The position numbers and the translations under genes were made by a program. Source: a virus. Taken from it: a stretch of DNA of 64,000 nt. The notes below the pieces were generated by a model. The model did not search any database and was not told the origin of the DNA. It was given only the letters and a program-made list of their open reading frames with translations. This document shows positions 40,548-49,978 of this stretch, one piece after another (the stretch's first letter is position 1; each line of letters starts with the position of its first letter). The DNA is taken from positions 16,074 through 80,073 of IMG/VR virus record IMGVR_UViG_3300026097_000017, one strand, 5' to 3'.

Positions 40548-40714
40548 AATCCCAATAATCCCCAACCGTGATTGGCTACAGCATTTAGGATAATAAAAAT
40601 CCCAACAAAAAGCTCGAACACCACAATAATAGTACGAACGATTGCAACTCTGTCAGCTTTACTGTCATCATCATATGCCTTAGATCCTAATGCTTTAGCC
40701 CAAATATTCCACAT
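40544..40714 (-). CDS. 56-residue membrane protein within the clamp operon
   Basis: A short protein (MWNIWAKALGSKAYDDD...) with one membrane segment (about 27-50, IIVVFELFVGIFIILNAV). The ATG at 40714 overlaps the gp44 stop (TAATG) and its own stop overlaps the gp62 start. It separates gp44 from gp62, which are adjacent in T4. Function unknown. Confidence 0.65.
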   Translation of the reverse strand: MWNIWAKALGSKAYDDDSKADRVAIVRTIIVVFELFVGIFIILNAVANHGWGLLGL

Positions 40715-41652
40715 TATTGAAACGCACATTCTGACATAATTTCAGTCAGACATGCTACGAGATTAACTTCTTGATCCGCAACGAATGCAGACTTGTAAGA
40801 ATACTCAGCGACTATCAAGACCAAAGATGGTACTGATTCAGGTTTCATGTAATCAGTTGCGGAGTCATATAGTTTACGATACATCATGACAGGATCATTG
40901 TCAATATTTTCCACAACCCATTTACGAACTTCTTTGAAGTTCCTTTCTTTCATGTGTTGTATTAGACTTTTGATAGATACATCTACTAAATTTACTAGAA
41001 TACCTGTGTCTATCTTTCCTGACACTGAATACCGCTGTAATTCATTCAGCACCCGACGGAAGTCAGGGAAGTGCTTCATGATTACCTGAGCAACAACCTT
41101 TTCTTCATACTCAATATGTTCTTGAGAAAGAATCCCATGAATACGCTTCATCAGCTGAGCTGCTAATTTTGGCTTTTCATTGTTAGGAATCTTGAACTCT
41201 ATTACTGAGCACCTTGAATGGAGAGGAGATATAATGCGGTTAGCAAAATTACAAGTAAGTATAAACCCACAATTATTACTAAACTCCTCCATAAAGTTGC
41301 GAAGAGCAGGCTGAGTAGATTGGGGATTGAGATAATCAGCCTCATCAAGGATGACATACTTACGACCACCATCAAAACTGACAGTGCTAGCAAAATTACG
41401 AATGTCATTCCGAAGAGTATCGATGTTTCCATTCATTGAACCATTGATAATAATATAATCACAACCGAGTTCTTCTAGCATGGCGCGAGCAACTGTAGTT
41501 TTGCCCATACCTGCTCCACCTGTGAGAAGAAGGTTAGGAACGTTTCCCTGTTTAATGAACTCTTTAAACGTTTCCTTCATCTCAGGTGAGAGAATCGTAT
41601 CATCCACTGTGCGTGGGCGATACTTCTCTACCCATAAAAAATCATCTCTCAT
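40714..41652 (-). CDS. 44: Clamp loader large subunit (gp44)
   Basis: A 312-residue AAA+ ATPase (T4: 319). Walker A is GGAGMGKTT, Walker B ILDEADYL and the arginine-finger SRC motif is HSRCSVIEF. Four copies with one gp62 load the gp45 clamp using ATP. Normal length, all key residues present. It follows gp45 by 17 bases. Confidence 0.95.
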   Translation of the reverse strand: MRDDFLWVEKYRPRTVDDTILSPEMKETFKEFIKQGNVPNLLLTGGAGMGKTTVARAMLEELGCDYIIINGSMNGNIDTLRNDIRNFASTVSFDGGRKYVILDEADYLNPQSTQPALRNFMEEFSNNCGFILTCNFANRIISPLHSRCSVIEFKIPNNEKPKLAAQLMKRIHGILSQEHIEYEEKVVAQVIMKHFPDFRRVLNELQRYSVSGKIDTGILVNLVDVSIKSLIQHMKERNFKEVRKWVVENIDNDPVMMYRKLYDSATDYMKPESVPSLVLIVAEYSYKSAFVADQEVNLVACLTEIMSECAFQ

Positions 41653-41669
41653 AATATAGACCTCAAAAA

Positions 41670-42341
41670 TTAAGAATTATACTGGGAATTAGATTCTAAA
41701 GCAATCCAGTATTCTAAATTTGCATCAACTGATTTAAAATGCGAGATACCCTTTGAAGAGATCTGTACATTATAATCACCGTTGATCAGTTTGAGGTTTT
41801 CAGTTTTAAAGATCATGCGGAACTCAGCATCAGTTTCACCAACTGTCATGGAGAATGTGTCACTTGAGTCATTCTTAACATCAAGAGCAGTCAACTTGAT
41901 AGTTTCACCATCACCCACTACAGCGATTTCAGGCAAACTCATCACACCACAAGCACGTTGTACTTTCTGCAAAATATCATGACTCAGCTGGAACTGAATC
42001 TCTGCCTCAGGGAAGTTGGGACTCTTCTCTGGTGGCTTAGTGATGATAGATTCATCAGCATAACCATAGCGAGTCTTTTGCCCATTGTTATCTACAATCT
42101 CTAGACTAGTGTCATTCACATTCACTTCTGGCTCTTCGAACAAGTCAAGAACAGAAATGAAACGATTTAGTTCGTAGATACCAAAGTTGCGTTCAAAGTT
42201 CTCATCAACCTGCGCTTTGGCTAGAATATTTTTTCTAGGAGAAACTGTTGCCAGCGTATTTCCTTCTTTGAACATCATACTAGAATTAATAGTAGAAAAG
42301 TTCTTCAGGATGTTAATTGTATTTTCACTAATTTTCATCAT
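41670..42341 (-). CDS. 45: Sliding clamp (gp45)
   Basis: A 223-residue clamp subunit (T4: 228), recognisable from its opening (MKISENTINILKNFSTIN) and position before gp44-gp62-regA. Three copies form the ring that holds gp43 on DNA and, in T4, activates late transcription through gp55 and gp33. Here it is the probable partner of the LE(G/S)FF tails of polymerase, dioxygenase and glycosyltransferase. The start may be the second ATG (42338). Confidence 0.92.
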   Translation of the reverse strand: MMKISENTINILKNFSTINSSMMFKEGNTLATVSPRKNILAKAQVDENFERNFGIYELNRFISVLDLFEEPEVNVNDTSLEIVDNNGQKTRYGYADESIITKPPEKSPNFPEAEIQFQLSHDILQKVQRACGVMSLPEIAVVGDGETIKLTALDVKNDSSDTFSMTVGETDAEFRMIFKTENLKLINGDYNVQISSKGISHFKSVDANLEYWIALESNSQYNS

Positions 42342-42345
42342 TACC

Positions 42346-43203
42346 TCACTTCTTCATTTTTTCAATCATATTTTGATCAGCTGTAGGAGATGCCCCAACA
42401 GCAGCCAATGCTTGTAGTGTTCCACCAAAAATGTACATACCTACATGCTTCAGTTCCATCCAAGGCAGATACCAAACTTTGGAATCTGATTCCCTCGCAT
42501 ATTGACAGAACATGTAATCTTCAGAAAGATAACGTTTAGTTTTGTCATCAATCAATGCTTGGAAGTACATCATGATTTCACGAGAGCCATCAAAGTTTTT
42601 CGTACGAACATGGTCAGGTTTGTATGAATAGTCTGGCCATTTTTCAGCAAACCGATTAAACACCTTCTTCTTAATCATCATGAATCCTGTACCACCCTCA
42701 AGCACTTCGACAGGTTCATTCAGTTTAATTTCAGTAGTTCCTGGAACTGGGTTGAAAACATAATCCCCAACAAAAGCATCTAGTGCTGAGGGATTGTCAT
42801 CAGCATACCCCTTATCGACAGCTTTAGCAACCTTTTCCCATGCGATAGTTTTCTTAGGATATGGACCACAGAGAACATCATATTCATTATTCTCATCTTC
42901 ATCATCCATCATTGCTGCCATGGTTAGGATATAGTTCGGATCAAATCCGATGTCACTATCAATAAACATGAGATGAGTACAGTCAGAACGAATGAACTCA
43001 TCAACCAAATAGTTGCGAGCACGTGTAATCAGTGACTCATTAAACAAGTAGAAAAACCGCACATCAATACCATACTTGGCTGCCAACGTAGCAAGTTCTG
43101 TACACGATTTAGTGTAAACCCCAGCACATTGTCCACCATACATTGGTGTCGCAACGAAGATTTTTTTCTTTCTCAACTCATCAACAGAAATTTCAACTTC
43201 CAT
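42346..43203 (-). CDS. GT-A type glycosyltransferase-like protein
   Basis: A 285-residue protein. The pattern KKIFVATPMYGGQC, then HLMFIDSDIGFDP (a DxD-type metal motif) is that of GT-A glycosyltransferases; later FVGDYVFNPVPGTTE and a C-terminal helix follow. It lies between deformylase and gp45, so it could belong to replication-linked DNA modification or to surface glycosylation. It lacks the clamp-binding tail seen in the TAGT-like protein. Confidence 0.65.
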   Translation of the reverse strand: MEVEISVDELRKKKIFVATPMYGGQCAGVYTKSCTELATLAAKYGIDVRFFYLFNESLITRARNYLVDEFIRSDCTHLMFIDSDIGFDPNYILTMAAMMDDEDENNEYDVLCGPYPKKTIAWEKVAKAVDKGYADDNPSALDAFVGDYVFNPVPGTTEIKLNEPVEVLEGGTGFMMIKKKVFNRFAEKWPDYSYKPDHVRTKNFDGSREIMMYFQALIDDKTKRYLSEDYMFCQYARESDSKVWYLPWMELKHVGMYIFGGTLQALAAVGASPTADQNMIEKMKK

Positions 43204-43204
43204 A

Positions 43205-43708
43205 CTATTTCCTTTTCAATTTTTTAGCTTGACGTACAGCTCTATCTAAATGAATTTTATTGGCTCTTTGTTTAAACACGATTCCATCTAAATGATCATA
43301 CTCGTGCTGAAAGATTCTAGCAGTCAAGCCAGAGAACTTTTCTGTATGTGTCTCACCATTCGCATCTCGGAAACGCACACGGATTCCCAAAGGTCTTTTA
43401 ATTTTAACCCATAATTGTTTAAAAGTCAAGCATCCTTCTTCATAATAATCAGTTTCTTCGCTGAAGTCGACTATCCTAGGATTAAACACTGGAATTATGG
43501 ATTCAGGTTGGTCAGGATTACCTATGATAAACACTCTAAGTGGAATCCCTGCTTGAATAGCAGATAGACCAATACCTTTGTTTGCACACATAGTATCAGT
43601 TAAGTTCTGAATTAACTCTTTAGGATCTGTTTGTGGATTATCAAAATCAAACATTTCAGAAACAGATTTTATTTTAGGATCTGTATCTGGTATCAAATCA
43701 AGTATCAT
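43205..43708 (-). CDS. def: Peptide deformylase
   Basis: A 167-residue enzyme with all three deformylase motifs: GIGLSAIQAG (motif 1), EEGCLTF (motif 2, metal-binding Cys) and FQHEYDHLDG (motif 3, HExxH). It removes the formyl group from new proteins. Phage deformylases are common in marine T4-like phages. It overlaps the gp46 gene by one base. Confidence 0.95.
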   Translation of the reverse strand: MILDLIPDTDPKIKSVSEMFDFDNPQTDPKELIQNLTDTMCANKGIGLSAIQAGIPLRVFIIGNPDQPESIIPVFNPRIVDFSEETDYYEEGCLTFKQLWVKIKRPLGIRVRFRDANGETHTEKFSGLTARIFQHEYDHLDGIVFKQRANKIHLDRAVRQAKKLKRK

Positions 43709-45426
43709 TATGCCACCATCTTACTATAATTACCTTTCTTCTCAAATCGAATCACATCATTGAACCGATCCTGAAGAACATCACCTTTATGACTGATCAC
43801 GAAGACATTAGTTTCTTCACCAAACGCACGAAGAATCTTCATGAAATCTTCAGTACCATTCCCATCCAAACTACTGTCAAAGACTTCGTCTAGAATTAGT
43901 AGATTTGTACTCACTGAGTTTTTGAGCTTTGCGACGGATCTCCAAGTAAATAGGAGAGATAGATCAATCCGCATTTTTTCACCTTCTGAGAAGGAAGCAT
44001 AACTAAACTCATTCCGATATCGACTGTTAATTGTTTCACTGAAGTTCTCATCAAGTTCAAAGTTGATATAGAAGTCCATTGAAGCCAAGTATTTATTCAC
44101 CAACTTGTTAATAATAGGCACATACTGCTTAATAATTTTAGTTTTAATTCCTGAGTCTTTCAACATCATAGCAGCGAGATTCATCACTTCCCTTTCTTCT
44201 GACAAAACTGACTTGGTTCTCATCAGTCCTGTACCTTCTTCTACTAGAGCTTGCAATTTATCTTGCTCAGGTTGTACACCAGTATCATCATTCGTTGATA
44301 GAGATTGTATCTGTTTTTGAACCTGCCCGATGAAATGATTTTTCGAAGATATTTCAACATTATACTCCGAAATATTTTTTTGTAAAGTATTAATTTCATC
44401 AAGTATCTTTTGACGTTCATCTAGTTTCTCCGCAAGTTCAGTGATTTTTTTCTGTAACTCTTTATCAGCTTTATCCAACTCAGATATTTTATTTTCGTTG
44501 GTCTCGATAATTTCTTGCTTAAACTCAGATTGAATCTCTTGCTTACAACTTGGACAGTTATCATTTTCAGCATAGAACTTTTTCTCTTTCTTAGCTTGTT
44601 TGATTTTCTGCTTCAGATCAAAATCTATTTCATTAGCTTTGCCTAGTCTGGTTTCCACTTCTCGAAAGTTGTCGGTACTTTTCCCAAGTTTCTCAATTTG
44701 TTGTTGAACCTTATTCGTTTTGCCCTCAAGAGCACTAATTTCTTTTTCAGTGTCTGATATGACTTTCTCATACTCTTTTTTCTTTTTCTCGTTATCATTC
44801 TTTAGAGTTTTGATATAGTCCTTTTGTAGCTTCACCTTCTCTTCAGTCAATGCGATTGCATTTTCATTTTGAGTTGTTCGCTCTTTTAGATCGGCAACTT
44901 TTTGCTTCAGAACTACATTCATCCTTGAAAAGATTTCAATATCAAGTAGATCTTCAATCACTTCACGACGATGCCCTGCTGGCAACTGCATGAATGGTAC
45001 GAATGCTGATGAACCAAGTATTACAATCTGAGTAAATGTTTTGAAGTTTAACTTCAGTATGTTTTTCTCAAGATATTCCTGCTGATCTCTCATAGCAGCT
45101 TGTTGATTCAATAATTCACCATTGATATAAATCTCAAAGATGACAGGCTTCAAACCACGTATGACTTTGTAATCACGATTACCGATACGAAACTCAATTT
45201 CAGTAACCATGTCTCGATTGTTTGATGTATTCATCAACTGTGGTTTGTTAATCTTTCGGAATGGCTTACCAAACAAACTGAATGTCAAAGCATCCAGCAT
45301 AGTTGATTTACCAGCACCATTTTGCCCCACAACTAAACAGCTTGGTTTATCGTCTAATTGTAGTTCCGTGAATGTATTTCCTGTTGAAAGAAAGTTCTTC
45401 CATCTAATCGTCTTGAAGTGTATCAC
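43708..45426 (-). CDS. 46: Recombination nuclease subunit gp46 (Rad50/SbcC-like)
   Basis: A 572-residue SMC-like ATPase (T4: 560). Walker A is GQNGAGKSTML, then a long coiled coil with the zinc hook CPSC, the ABC signature FSEGEKMRI and Walker B NLLILDEVFDSS. With gp47 it resects DNA ends for recombination and host DNA breakdown. All key motifs present. Confidence 0.95.
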   Translation of the reverse strand: MIHFKTIRWKNFLSTGNTFTELQLDDKPSCLVVGQNGAGKSTMLDALTFSLFGKPFRKINKPQLMNTSNNRDMVTEIEFRIGNRDYKVIRGLKPVIFEIYINGELLNQQAAMRDQQEYLEKNILKLNFKTFTQIVILGSSAFVPFMQLPAGHRREVIEDLLDIEIFSRMNVVLKQKVADLKERTTQNENAIALTEEKVKLQKDYIKTLKNDNEKKKKEYEKVISDTEKEISALEGKTNKVQQQIEKLGKSTDNFREVETRLGKANEIDFDLKQKIKQAKKEKKFYAENDNCPSCKQEIQSEFKQEIIETNENKISELDKADKELQKKITELAEKLDERQKILDEINTLQKNISEYNVEISSKNHFIGQVQKQIQSLSTNDDTGVQPEQDKLQALVEEGTGLMRTKSVLSEEREVMNLAAMMLKDSGIKTKIIKQYVPIINKLVNKYLASMDFYINFELDENFSETINSRYRNEFSYASFSEGEKMRIDLSLLFTWRSVAKLKNSVSTNLLILDEVFDSSLDGNGTEDFMKILRAFGEETNVFVISHKGDVLQDRFNDVIRFEKKGNYSKMVA

Positions 45427-46469
45427 TCGAGATCTAGTGCCTCATGGTATAAGTTTATCAATAATCCTTCTAACTTTTTCTGATTAGAAGTTTGCACACC
45501 GCTGACATATTTCTTCAAAATAGTCATCGTATCTTCAGCTTCATTTACCAAATCATCATCATTGGTCTGATCAATATTCATATGGTCGTCCACCACTGCA
45601 ACATCATAAACTCCACTACGATATAACTTATCAAGGAAAATGTCAAACGCTGTGGGATCTTTTTTTGTTCGGACGATAACTTTCACAAAACACCCTTCAT
45701 ACAAATCGTATTCATGCTTTTGTGGTTTGCTGTCATCATAAATGATTTTGTAGAATAACCGATGAGGATTACGAACTTCCACCAAGTCTCCTGTATCAGT
45801 GTCAAAAATATGAAACCCACGCCAGTCATTATAGTCTGACCATGTCATTTCATAAGGAGAGCCAAGATAAGTGAGATTGTCTCGAGACGATTTGTGATGA
45901 AAATGACCAGAAAATACTCTGTCGAATTTACTGAATACATTAGTTTGTAGTCCATGATGATTTACCGATCCTCTATACATTTCAAACCCTTGCACTTCTA
46001 AATGACCAAATGCATACTTAGCATCAGTCTTGTTCAAAAGCTCAAAAGTTTCTTCTTCATTTTCAGGGCAGATCCAAGGAATCATCATCAATTTAGTATT
46101 GTCAATCGTGACTTCCTGTGGATCCATTACTAGATTAAAACCATACTCAGATTTAGAATACAGTTCACGCAAAGCATTTACATGTATCGTGTTCTTGTAA
46201 TATGAGTCATGATTTCCCACAATAAAATGCGCTTCGATACCACGTTCATGGATCGGAAGCATCATATCATCTTCTAAATTTCTGGCAGTAACATAATTGA
46301 TTTGTTTTCTTTTGTCAACTAGATCACCAAGATGAATTAAATGTTTAATATTATGCTTGTCAAGATATGGGAAAAAGAACTCATGGTAGAACTTCTTCAT
46401 ATGATTCGCAAACACAATATTATCATTGCGCACACCAAAGTGTGTATCAGTAATTAAAGCAACTTTCAC
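45423..46469 (-). CDS. 47: Recombination nuclease subunit gp47 (Mre11/SbcD-like)
   Basis: A 348-residue phosphoesterase (T4: 339) with the metal-binding motifs DTHFGV, LGDLVD, GNHDSY and SGHFHHKS. It is the catalytic partner of gp46. Start and stop overlap both neighbours by four bases (ATGA), forming the 55-47-46 operon. Confidence 0.95.
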   Translation of the reverse strand: MKVALITDTHFGVRNDNIVFANHMKKFYHEFFFPYLDKHNIKHLIHLGDLVDKRKQINYVTARNLEDDMMLPIHERGIEAHFIVGNHDSYYKNTIHVNALRELYSKSEYGFNLVMDPQEVTIDNTKLMMIPWICPENEEETFELLNKTDAKYAFGHLEVQGFEMYRGSVNHHGLQTNVFSKFDRVFSGHFHHKSSRDNLTYLGSPYEMTWSDYNDWRGFHIFDTDTGDLVEVRNPHRLFYKIIYDDSKPQKHEYDLYEGCFVKVIVRTKKDPTAFDIFLDKLYRSGVYDVAVVDDHMNIDQTNDDDLVNEAEDTMTILKKYVSGVQTSNQKKLEGLLINLYHEALDLE

Positions 46470-47020
46470 TCTGCGTCATCCTCGATGAAGTTTTCTATTC
46501 CTACTTTCTTTTTCGCCTTTTTACGCTTTTCAAGATTAGACTCAAATGTTACCATAAAGTCATCCATATATTCCTGAGCATAATCATTATGAAATGGGCG
46601 ATTCATTTCTGGAGTTGCTTCTTCAGCCTGAACCATCTCCATAATTGTAATATTCTTAGTGGAACTGTATTTGACGTAGAGCTGTTTCTTTTCTTTTTGA
46701 ATCCTGCGTAAAAATGCATAATAGATTATCTGCGTGAAATACGCAAAAGGATTACTACTTTTGTCAGGATTAAAATTATTGATGTATTGAACACAGTTCT
46801 CCACACCATCAGAGATCATATCTTCTCTAAATTGATAGCTTATGAAGTTTGGCTTGGTGGATAATCTTCGAGCGATCATCAAAAAACATTCACCCACATA
46901 ATTGGGAATGATTGGTTTTTCCTTGCCTTCTTTTTCAGCCTGTTTTACTTTTTCTCGATACTCGATGAGTGAGTTGAGAAACTCTTTGTTGTTGATATAA
47001 TGAGTTGATTTTCGTGCCAC
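46466..47020 (-). CDS. 55: Late sigma factor gp55
   Basis: A 184-residue protein (T4: 185), the sigma factor that directs host RNA polymerase to TATAAATA late promoters. Recognised by its position and by the central region resembling sigma-70 region 2 (AYFTQIIYYAFLRRIQKEK). It starts with GTG at 47020. Near the C-terminus it has VGIENFIEDD, similar to the clamp-binding tails of other proteins here; in T4 the gp55 C-terminus contacts gp45. This links late transcription to replication. Confidence 0.85.
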   Translation of the reverse strand: MARKSTHYINNKEFLNSLIEYREKVKQAEKEGKEKPIIPNYVGECFLMIARRLSTKPNFISYQFREDMISDGVENCVQYINNFNPDKSSNPFAYFTQIIYYAFLRRIQKEKKQLYVKYSSTKNITIMEMVQAEEATPEMNRPFHNDYAQEYMDDFMVTFESNLEKRKKAKKKVGIENFIEDDAE

Positions 47021-47032
47021 TTAAAAAACCTC

Positions 47033-47061
47033 TTGACTTTTTAGTTAATAGTCGGTATAAT
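47033..47061 (+). promoter_or_regulatory. Early-type promoter on the opposite strand
   Basis: Plus strand TTGACT at 47033-47038, 17-base spacer, perfect TATAAT at 47056-47061, with the CTTGACTTTTT context seen in the phage's minus-strand early promoters. It points rightwards, away from gp55 and against the 47088-47504 gene and uvsW. No plus-strand gene follows, so the product would be an antisense RNA. Confidence 0.7.
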
Positions 47062-47087
47062 TCTATATGCGGTTTTTAATAATAATA

Positions 47088-47504
47088 TTAATGCATAAAG
47101 TTATCGTTATTTCCAGAAGGTTGCCATGCTTCTAACAACTTCTTATAAGATTCCTCATTCATTTTAGGGTGTTTCATAAGTTTGGTATTGGTTGCAAGGC
47201 TTTCCTCTTTCGAACTATTATACTCCTCATTACTCAAAATGTCAAACTCTTCAACGCATTCATTGTACAGTTCTTCTAGTTCTGAACTTATTCCACTTAC
47301 TGTAATTAATTGACTATTGAATATTGGATGAAAAGACCAAGTGCTTCGGGGCAGCCATGGGGTGAGCGAAAGAATTTTCTCACCATCTTCGAAATAAGAT
47401 AAGACCTGCATGGGATCACTAACAAACATAAAACCACTTTCTTCAGTATCTACAATTTTAGCAACAATGTCTTCACCATTCGACAATTTCAAATATCTGA
47501 TCAT
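47088..47504 (-). CDS. 138-residue protein, Sm-like N-terminus
   Basis: An acidic protein. The first 45 residues (MIRYLKLSNGEDIVAKIVD, then SGFMFVSDPMQVLS) have the strand-loop-strand character of small beta-barrel Sm-like proteins. The rest is acidic and helical. It is coupled to uvsW by a four-base overlap and lies over the start of the putative antisense transcript. Function unknown. Confidence 0.6.
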   Translation of the reverse strand: MIRYLKLSNGEDIVAKIVDTEESGFMFVSDPMQVLSYFEDGEKILSLTPWLPRSTWSFHPIFNSQLITVSGISSELEELYNECVEEFDILSNEEYNSSKEESLATNTKLMKHPKMNEESYKKLLEAWQPSGNNDNFMH

Positions 47505-48943
47505 TGTTGTTCTCCCATCTTGATATTATATATTCTGTACACAAACTTCTCTTGATTGTATATTTTCATTCGCTCAATAAAATGATTCAGTGTATAGTTA
47601 TGGTTATCTCTATAACTCAAATCATCAACAATGTCATATAAAGTTGCAACTTCTTTATTCTCACCCAACCGCAAAGCTCGACCAATCGATTGTAAAACTC
47701 TAACTTTAGATTTAGATGGGCTAGCAAAAATTATGTTGTGTAGATTGCGTATGTTAATCCCAGTAGAAAAAGTACCAAAGGAAGCAATAATAATGCCATC
47801 CGCTTCCTTCTCTGTGAACGATCTAACTTCTTCGCGATCTGAAGAAGCGACTCCTCCGTGAATAAAGCTAACGGATCTTGATCCTGCTCGATTTTTGATG
47901 TCTTCATATAAGACTGCCCCATGACGATCTACATACTGATACAATATTAAAGTGTTTCCCTCAAGAGATAATGCTAGATTTCGTATGAATGCATTCCTCT
48001 TTTCATTGGATACTAAAAAGTCAATCTCATCATTATACTTATAATTCTGTGCGAGACGTCTCATTCCTTCTGGATATTCTAACACGAGTGCTTTGATTCT
48101 GAAATCGGCAAGTTGTTTTCTTTCCATCAGCTTACTGGTTTCAGTGACTTTATACACTGGTCCAAATAAACCTTCTAGTACAAGCTGATGTGTTTCAGTT
48201 CCATCAAGTGTTCCAGTCAAACCAACACGATATTTCGTATTTTCTAAATTGGTCATGATTTTACTCAATGACTTTGACTTATACAGGTGAGCTTCGTCAC
48301 CAATTACAGCATCAAACTGTTTAAAGTAATCTGCTGGTAATTTGTAGATAGACTGCCAAGTTGAAATTACCACTCGCTCATCAGTAATCTTTTCTGCACC
48401 TGCCATGATTTCATGTACAGTTCCTTCATATCCATAGTCTCGGAAGTCTTTCTGCATCTGTGAAACCAGTGATACAGTTGGAACTAGAATTAATACTCTA
48501 CCTTGAATAAACCGTGTTAGCAAGTAAATAATTAATGACTTACCTGATGCAGTCGGTGATAATAACAAACATCTTCTATATCTCGCAGCATGAACAAAGG
48601 CAGTTAGCTGATAATCTCTTGGCTCAAATGGTAGGTTGAGTGATTGCGCAAACTCTTTGGCTTCATATAATGAGAACTCATCAACCAAGTCCATCTTCTC
48701 ATTAATTTTTATGGTAGCATTATTCTCTTTGGCAAATTTTCTGAGATAAGGCAGTAATCCAATATACAAAGTCTTGGCTCGGATATTGAACAAGCGAATC
48801 TTACCATCCCACACCTTTCTCCGATATGCAGGCATAAATTCATGTCCTGGAACCATAAACGTGAAATAGTCACTCAAACTCTGAGCTAATGATTCTTCAC
48901 AATCCACCCGAACGAACACTTCGTTCATCTTAGTAATATTCAT
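47501..48943 (-). CDS. uvsW: Helicase UvsW
   Basis: About 480 residues (T4: 503). SF2 helicase motifs: Walker A SPTASGKSL, DEAH box as GDEAHLY, GLTGTLDG and the C-terminal VLQSIGRALR. It unwinds R-loops and branched DNA and helps the switch from origin to recombination-dependent replication. I choose the start at 48943 (MNITKMNEVFVRVDCEES): it has GGGATG upstream, overlaps the uvsY stop as TGATG and matches the T4 N-terminus better than the longer frame from 48970. Confidence 0.92.
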   Translation of the reverse strand: MNITKMNEVFVRVDCEESLAQSLSDYFTFMVPGHEFMPAYRRKVWDGKIRLFNIRAKTLYIGLLPYLRKFAKENNATIKINEKMDLVDEFSLYEAKEFAQSLNLPFEPRDYQLTAFVHAARYRRCLLLSPTASGKSLIIYLLTRFIQGRVLILVPTVSLVSQMQKDFRDYGYEGTVHEIMAGAEKITDERVVISTWQSIYKLPADYFKQFDAVIGDEAHLYKSKSLSKIMTNLENTKYRVGLTGTLDGTETHQLVLEGLFGPVYKVTETSKLMERKQLADFRIKALVLEYPEGMRRLAQNYKYNDEIDFLVSNEKRNAFIRNLALSLEGNTLILYQYVDRHGAVLYEDIKNRAGSRSVSFIHGGVASSDREEVRSFTEKEADGIIIASFGTFSTGINIRNLHNIIFASPSKSKVRVLQSIGRALRLGENKEVATLYDIVDDLSYRDNHNYTLNHFIERMKIYNQEKFVYRIYNIKMGEQQ

Positions 48944-49398
48944 CACATCCCAATTATAAGTCTTTTCCATTCGATTACATTCTTTAGCTGAAAGGATCTA
49001 TTGTTAAGTTGCTTTATTATTTCTTCCAGAAAAGAGACTTTCTCATTCTGATACTCCAGCATAGTGTGCAGTTTCAGCATAGGTTTGTCTGCGTCGATAT
49101 AATATCTGATCTGGTCTTTTAAAACACGCTTCTCTTTATTGATAGGATCAAGACGTAGAGATTCAAACTCATCGTCATCCATTGGCATTCCTGCATAAAA
49201 CTTCCAAAGTAATGCTGAACGTTCTTTCATTTTCAGCTCGAGTCTCCGAGCTTCTAAACGTTCTTCTGATAAAATTTTAAAGTATTTGGCATGCAGTTTT
49301 GGGGTATCTGCACTTGCTTGTGATACGCTGTTGATATTATCAGAAATATCTAACGCTGAATCTTTCTCCCAAAGATCTTGTATCTTGCTGAGATCCAT
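48943..49398 (-). CDS. uvsY: Recombination mediator UvsY
   Basis: A 151-residue helical, charged protein (T4: 137). The order gp23-gp3-uvsY-uvsW and the conserved centre (HAKYFKILSEERLEARRLE, FYAGMP) support it. It loads UvsX on gp32-covered single-stranded DNA. Confidence 0.9.
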   Translation of the reverse strand: MDLSKIQDLWEKDSALDISDNINSVSQASADTPKLHAKYFKILSEERLEARRLELKMKERSALLWKFYAGMPMDDDEFESLRLDPINKEKRVLKDQIRYYIDADKPMLKLHTMLEYQNEKVSFLEEIIKQLNNRSFQLKNVIEWKRLIIGM

Positions 49399-49418
49399 AA
49401 TAACTCCACTGTATCATA

Positions 49419-49943
49419 TTATCTAATTTCGTATGTTCTATATCTAAAGGTGACATCACTGGTCAAAAACTCAATATCACTTGAAGAATAATCAAAGTCT
49501 AAACTTGATAGAGCGACTGGGAACATGTCAAAAAACACAACCTGTATATTTGCGTTTTTAGCATTAGTCAGAATATTTAATGTGGCATCACTGTACAGCT
49601 CACCACTATCAGGATTCAACTTACTAGATTTGTTGCGTTCCCTTCTGTACTTTTCAAAGTCAGTATCACGTCCGATTGAAGTGATCCAGTTATACAGCTC
49701 TTTCCAGTTGTTCAAGTCTTCGTCAACTATAAACCTCAACGTAAACTCCTCATAAGTAATGTCATCTCCTGGGAAGAAGTTTGACGCAAAAGGAGTTGGT
49801 TGAATCGCTTGCCCTAATATCAATCCAGGAAGATTCGCAGCTTGCACAAAAAATTCTGTGTTTGGAATCTTCTTGAGCTGGAACTGAAACCCAGTCGGCG
49901 AAAGATAGTTTTTATTGGAAGGAGCTCTGCTTAGTGCTGACAT
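49419..49943 (-). CDS. 3: Tail completion and sheath stabiliser gp3
   Basis: A 174-residue protein (T4: 176). The segment YEEFTLRFIVDEDLNNWKEL matches the corresponding T4 gp3 segment (LIVRFIVDEELKSW). It caps the tail tube. Located downstream of gp23 as in many marine T4-like phages. An ACTAAATA late core lies 25 bases upstream and the gp23 terminator is just before that. Confidence 0.88.
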   Translation of the reverse strand: MSALSRAPSNKNYLSPTGFQFQLKKIPNTEFFVQAANLPGLILGQAIQPTPFASNFFPGDDITYEEFTLRFIVDEDLNNWKELYNWITSIGRDTDFEKYRRERNKSSKLNPDSGELYSDATLNILTNAKNANIQVVFFDMFPVALSSLDFDYSSSDIEFLTSDVTFRYRTYEIR

Positions 49944-49967
49944 ATCATTTCCTAAACTCTACTTCTA

Positions 49968-49975
49968 TATTTAGT
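49968..49975 (-). promoter_or_regulatory. Late promoter core ACTAAATA
   Basis: Minus-strand ACTAAATA, 25 bases before the gp3 start and directly after the gp23 terminator, so gp3-uvsY-uvsW can restart transcription late. Confidence 0.55.
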
Positions 49976-49978
49976 CGT

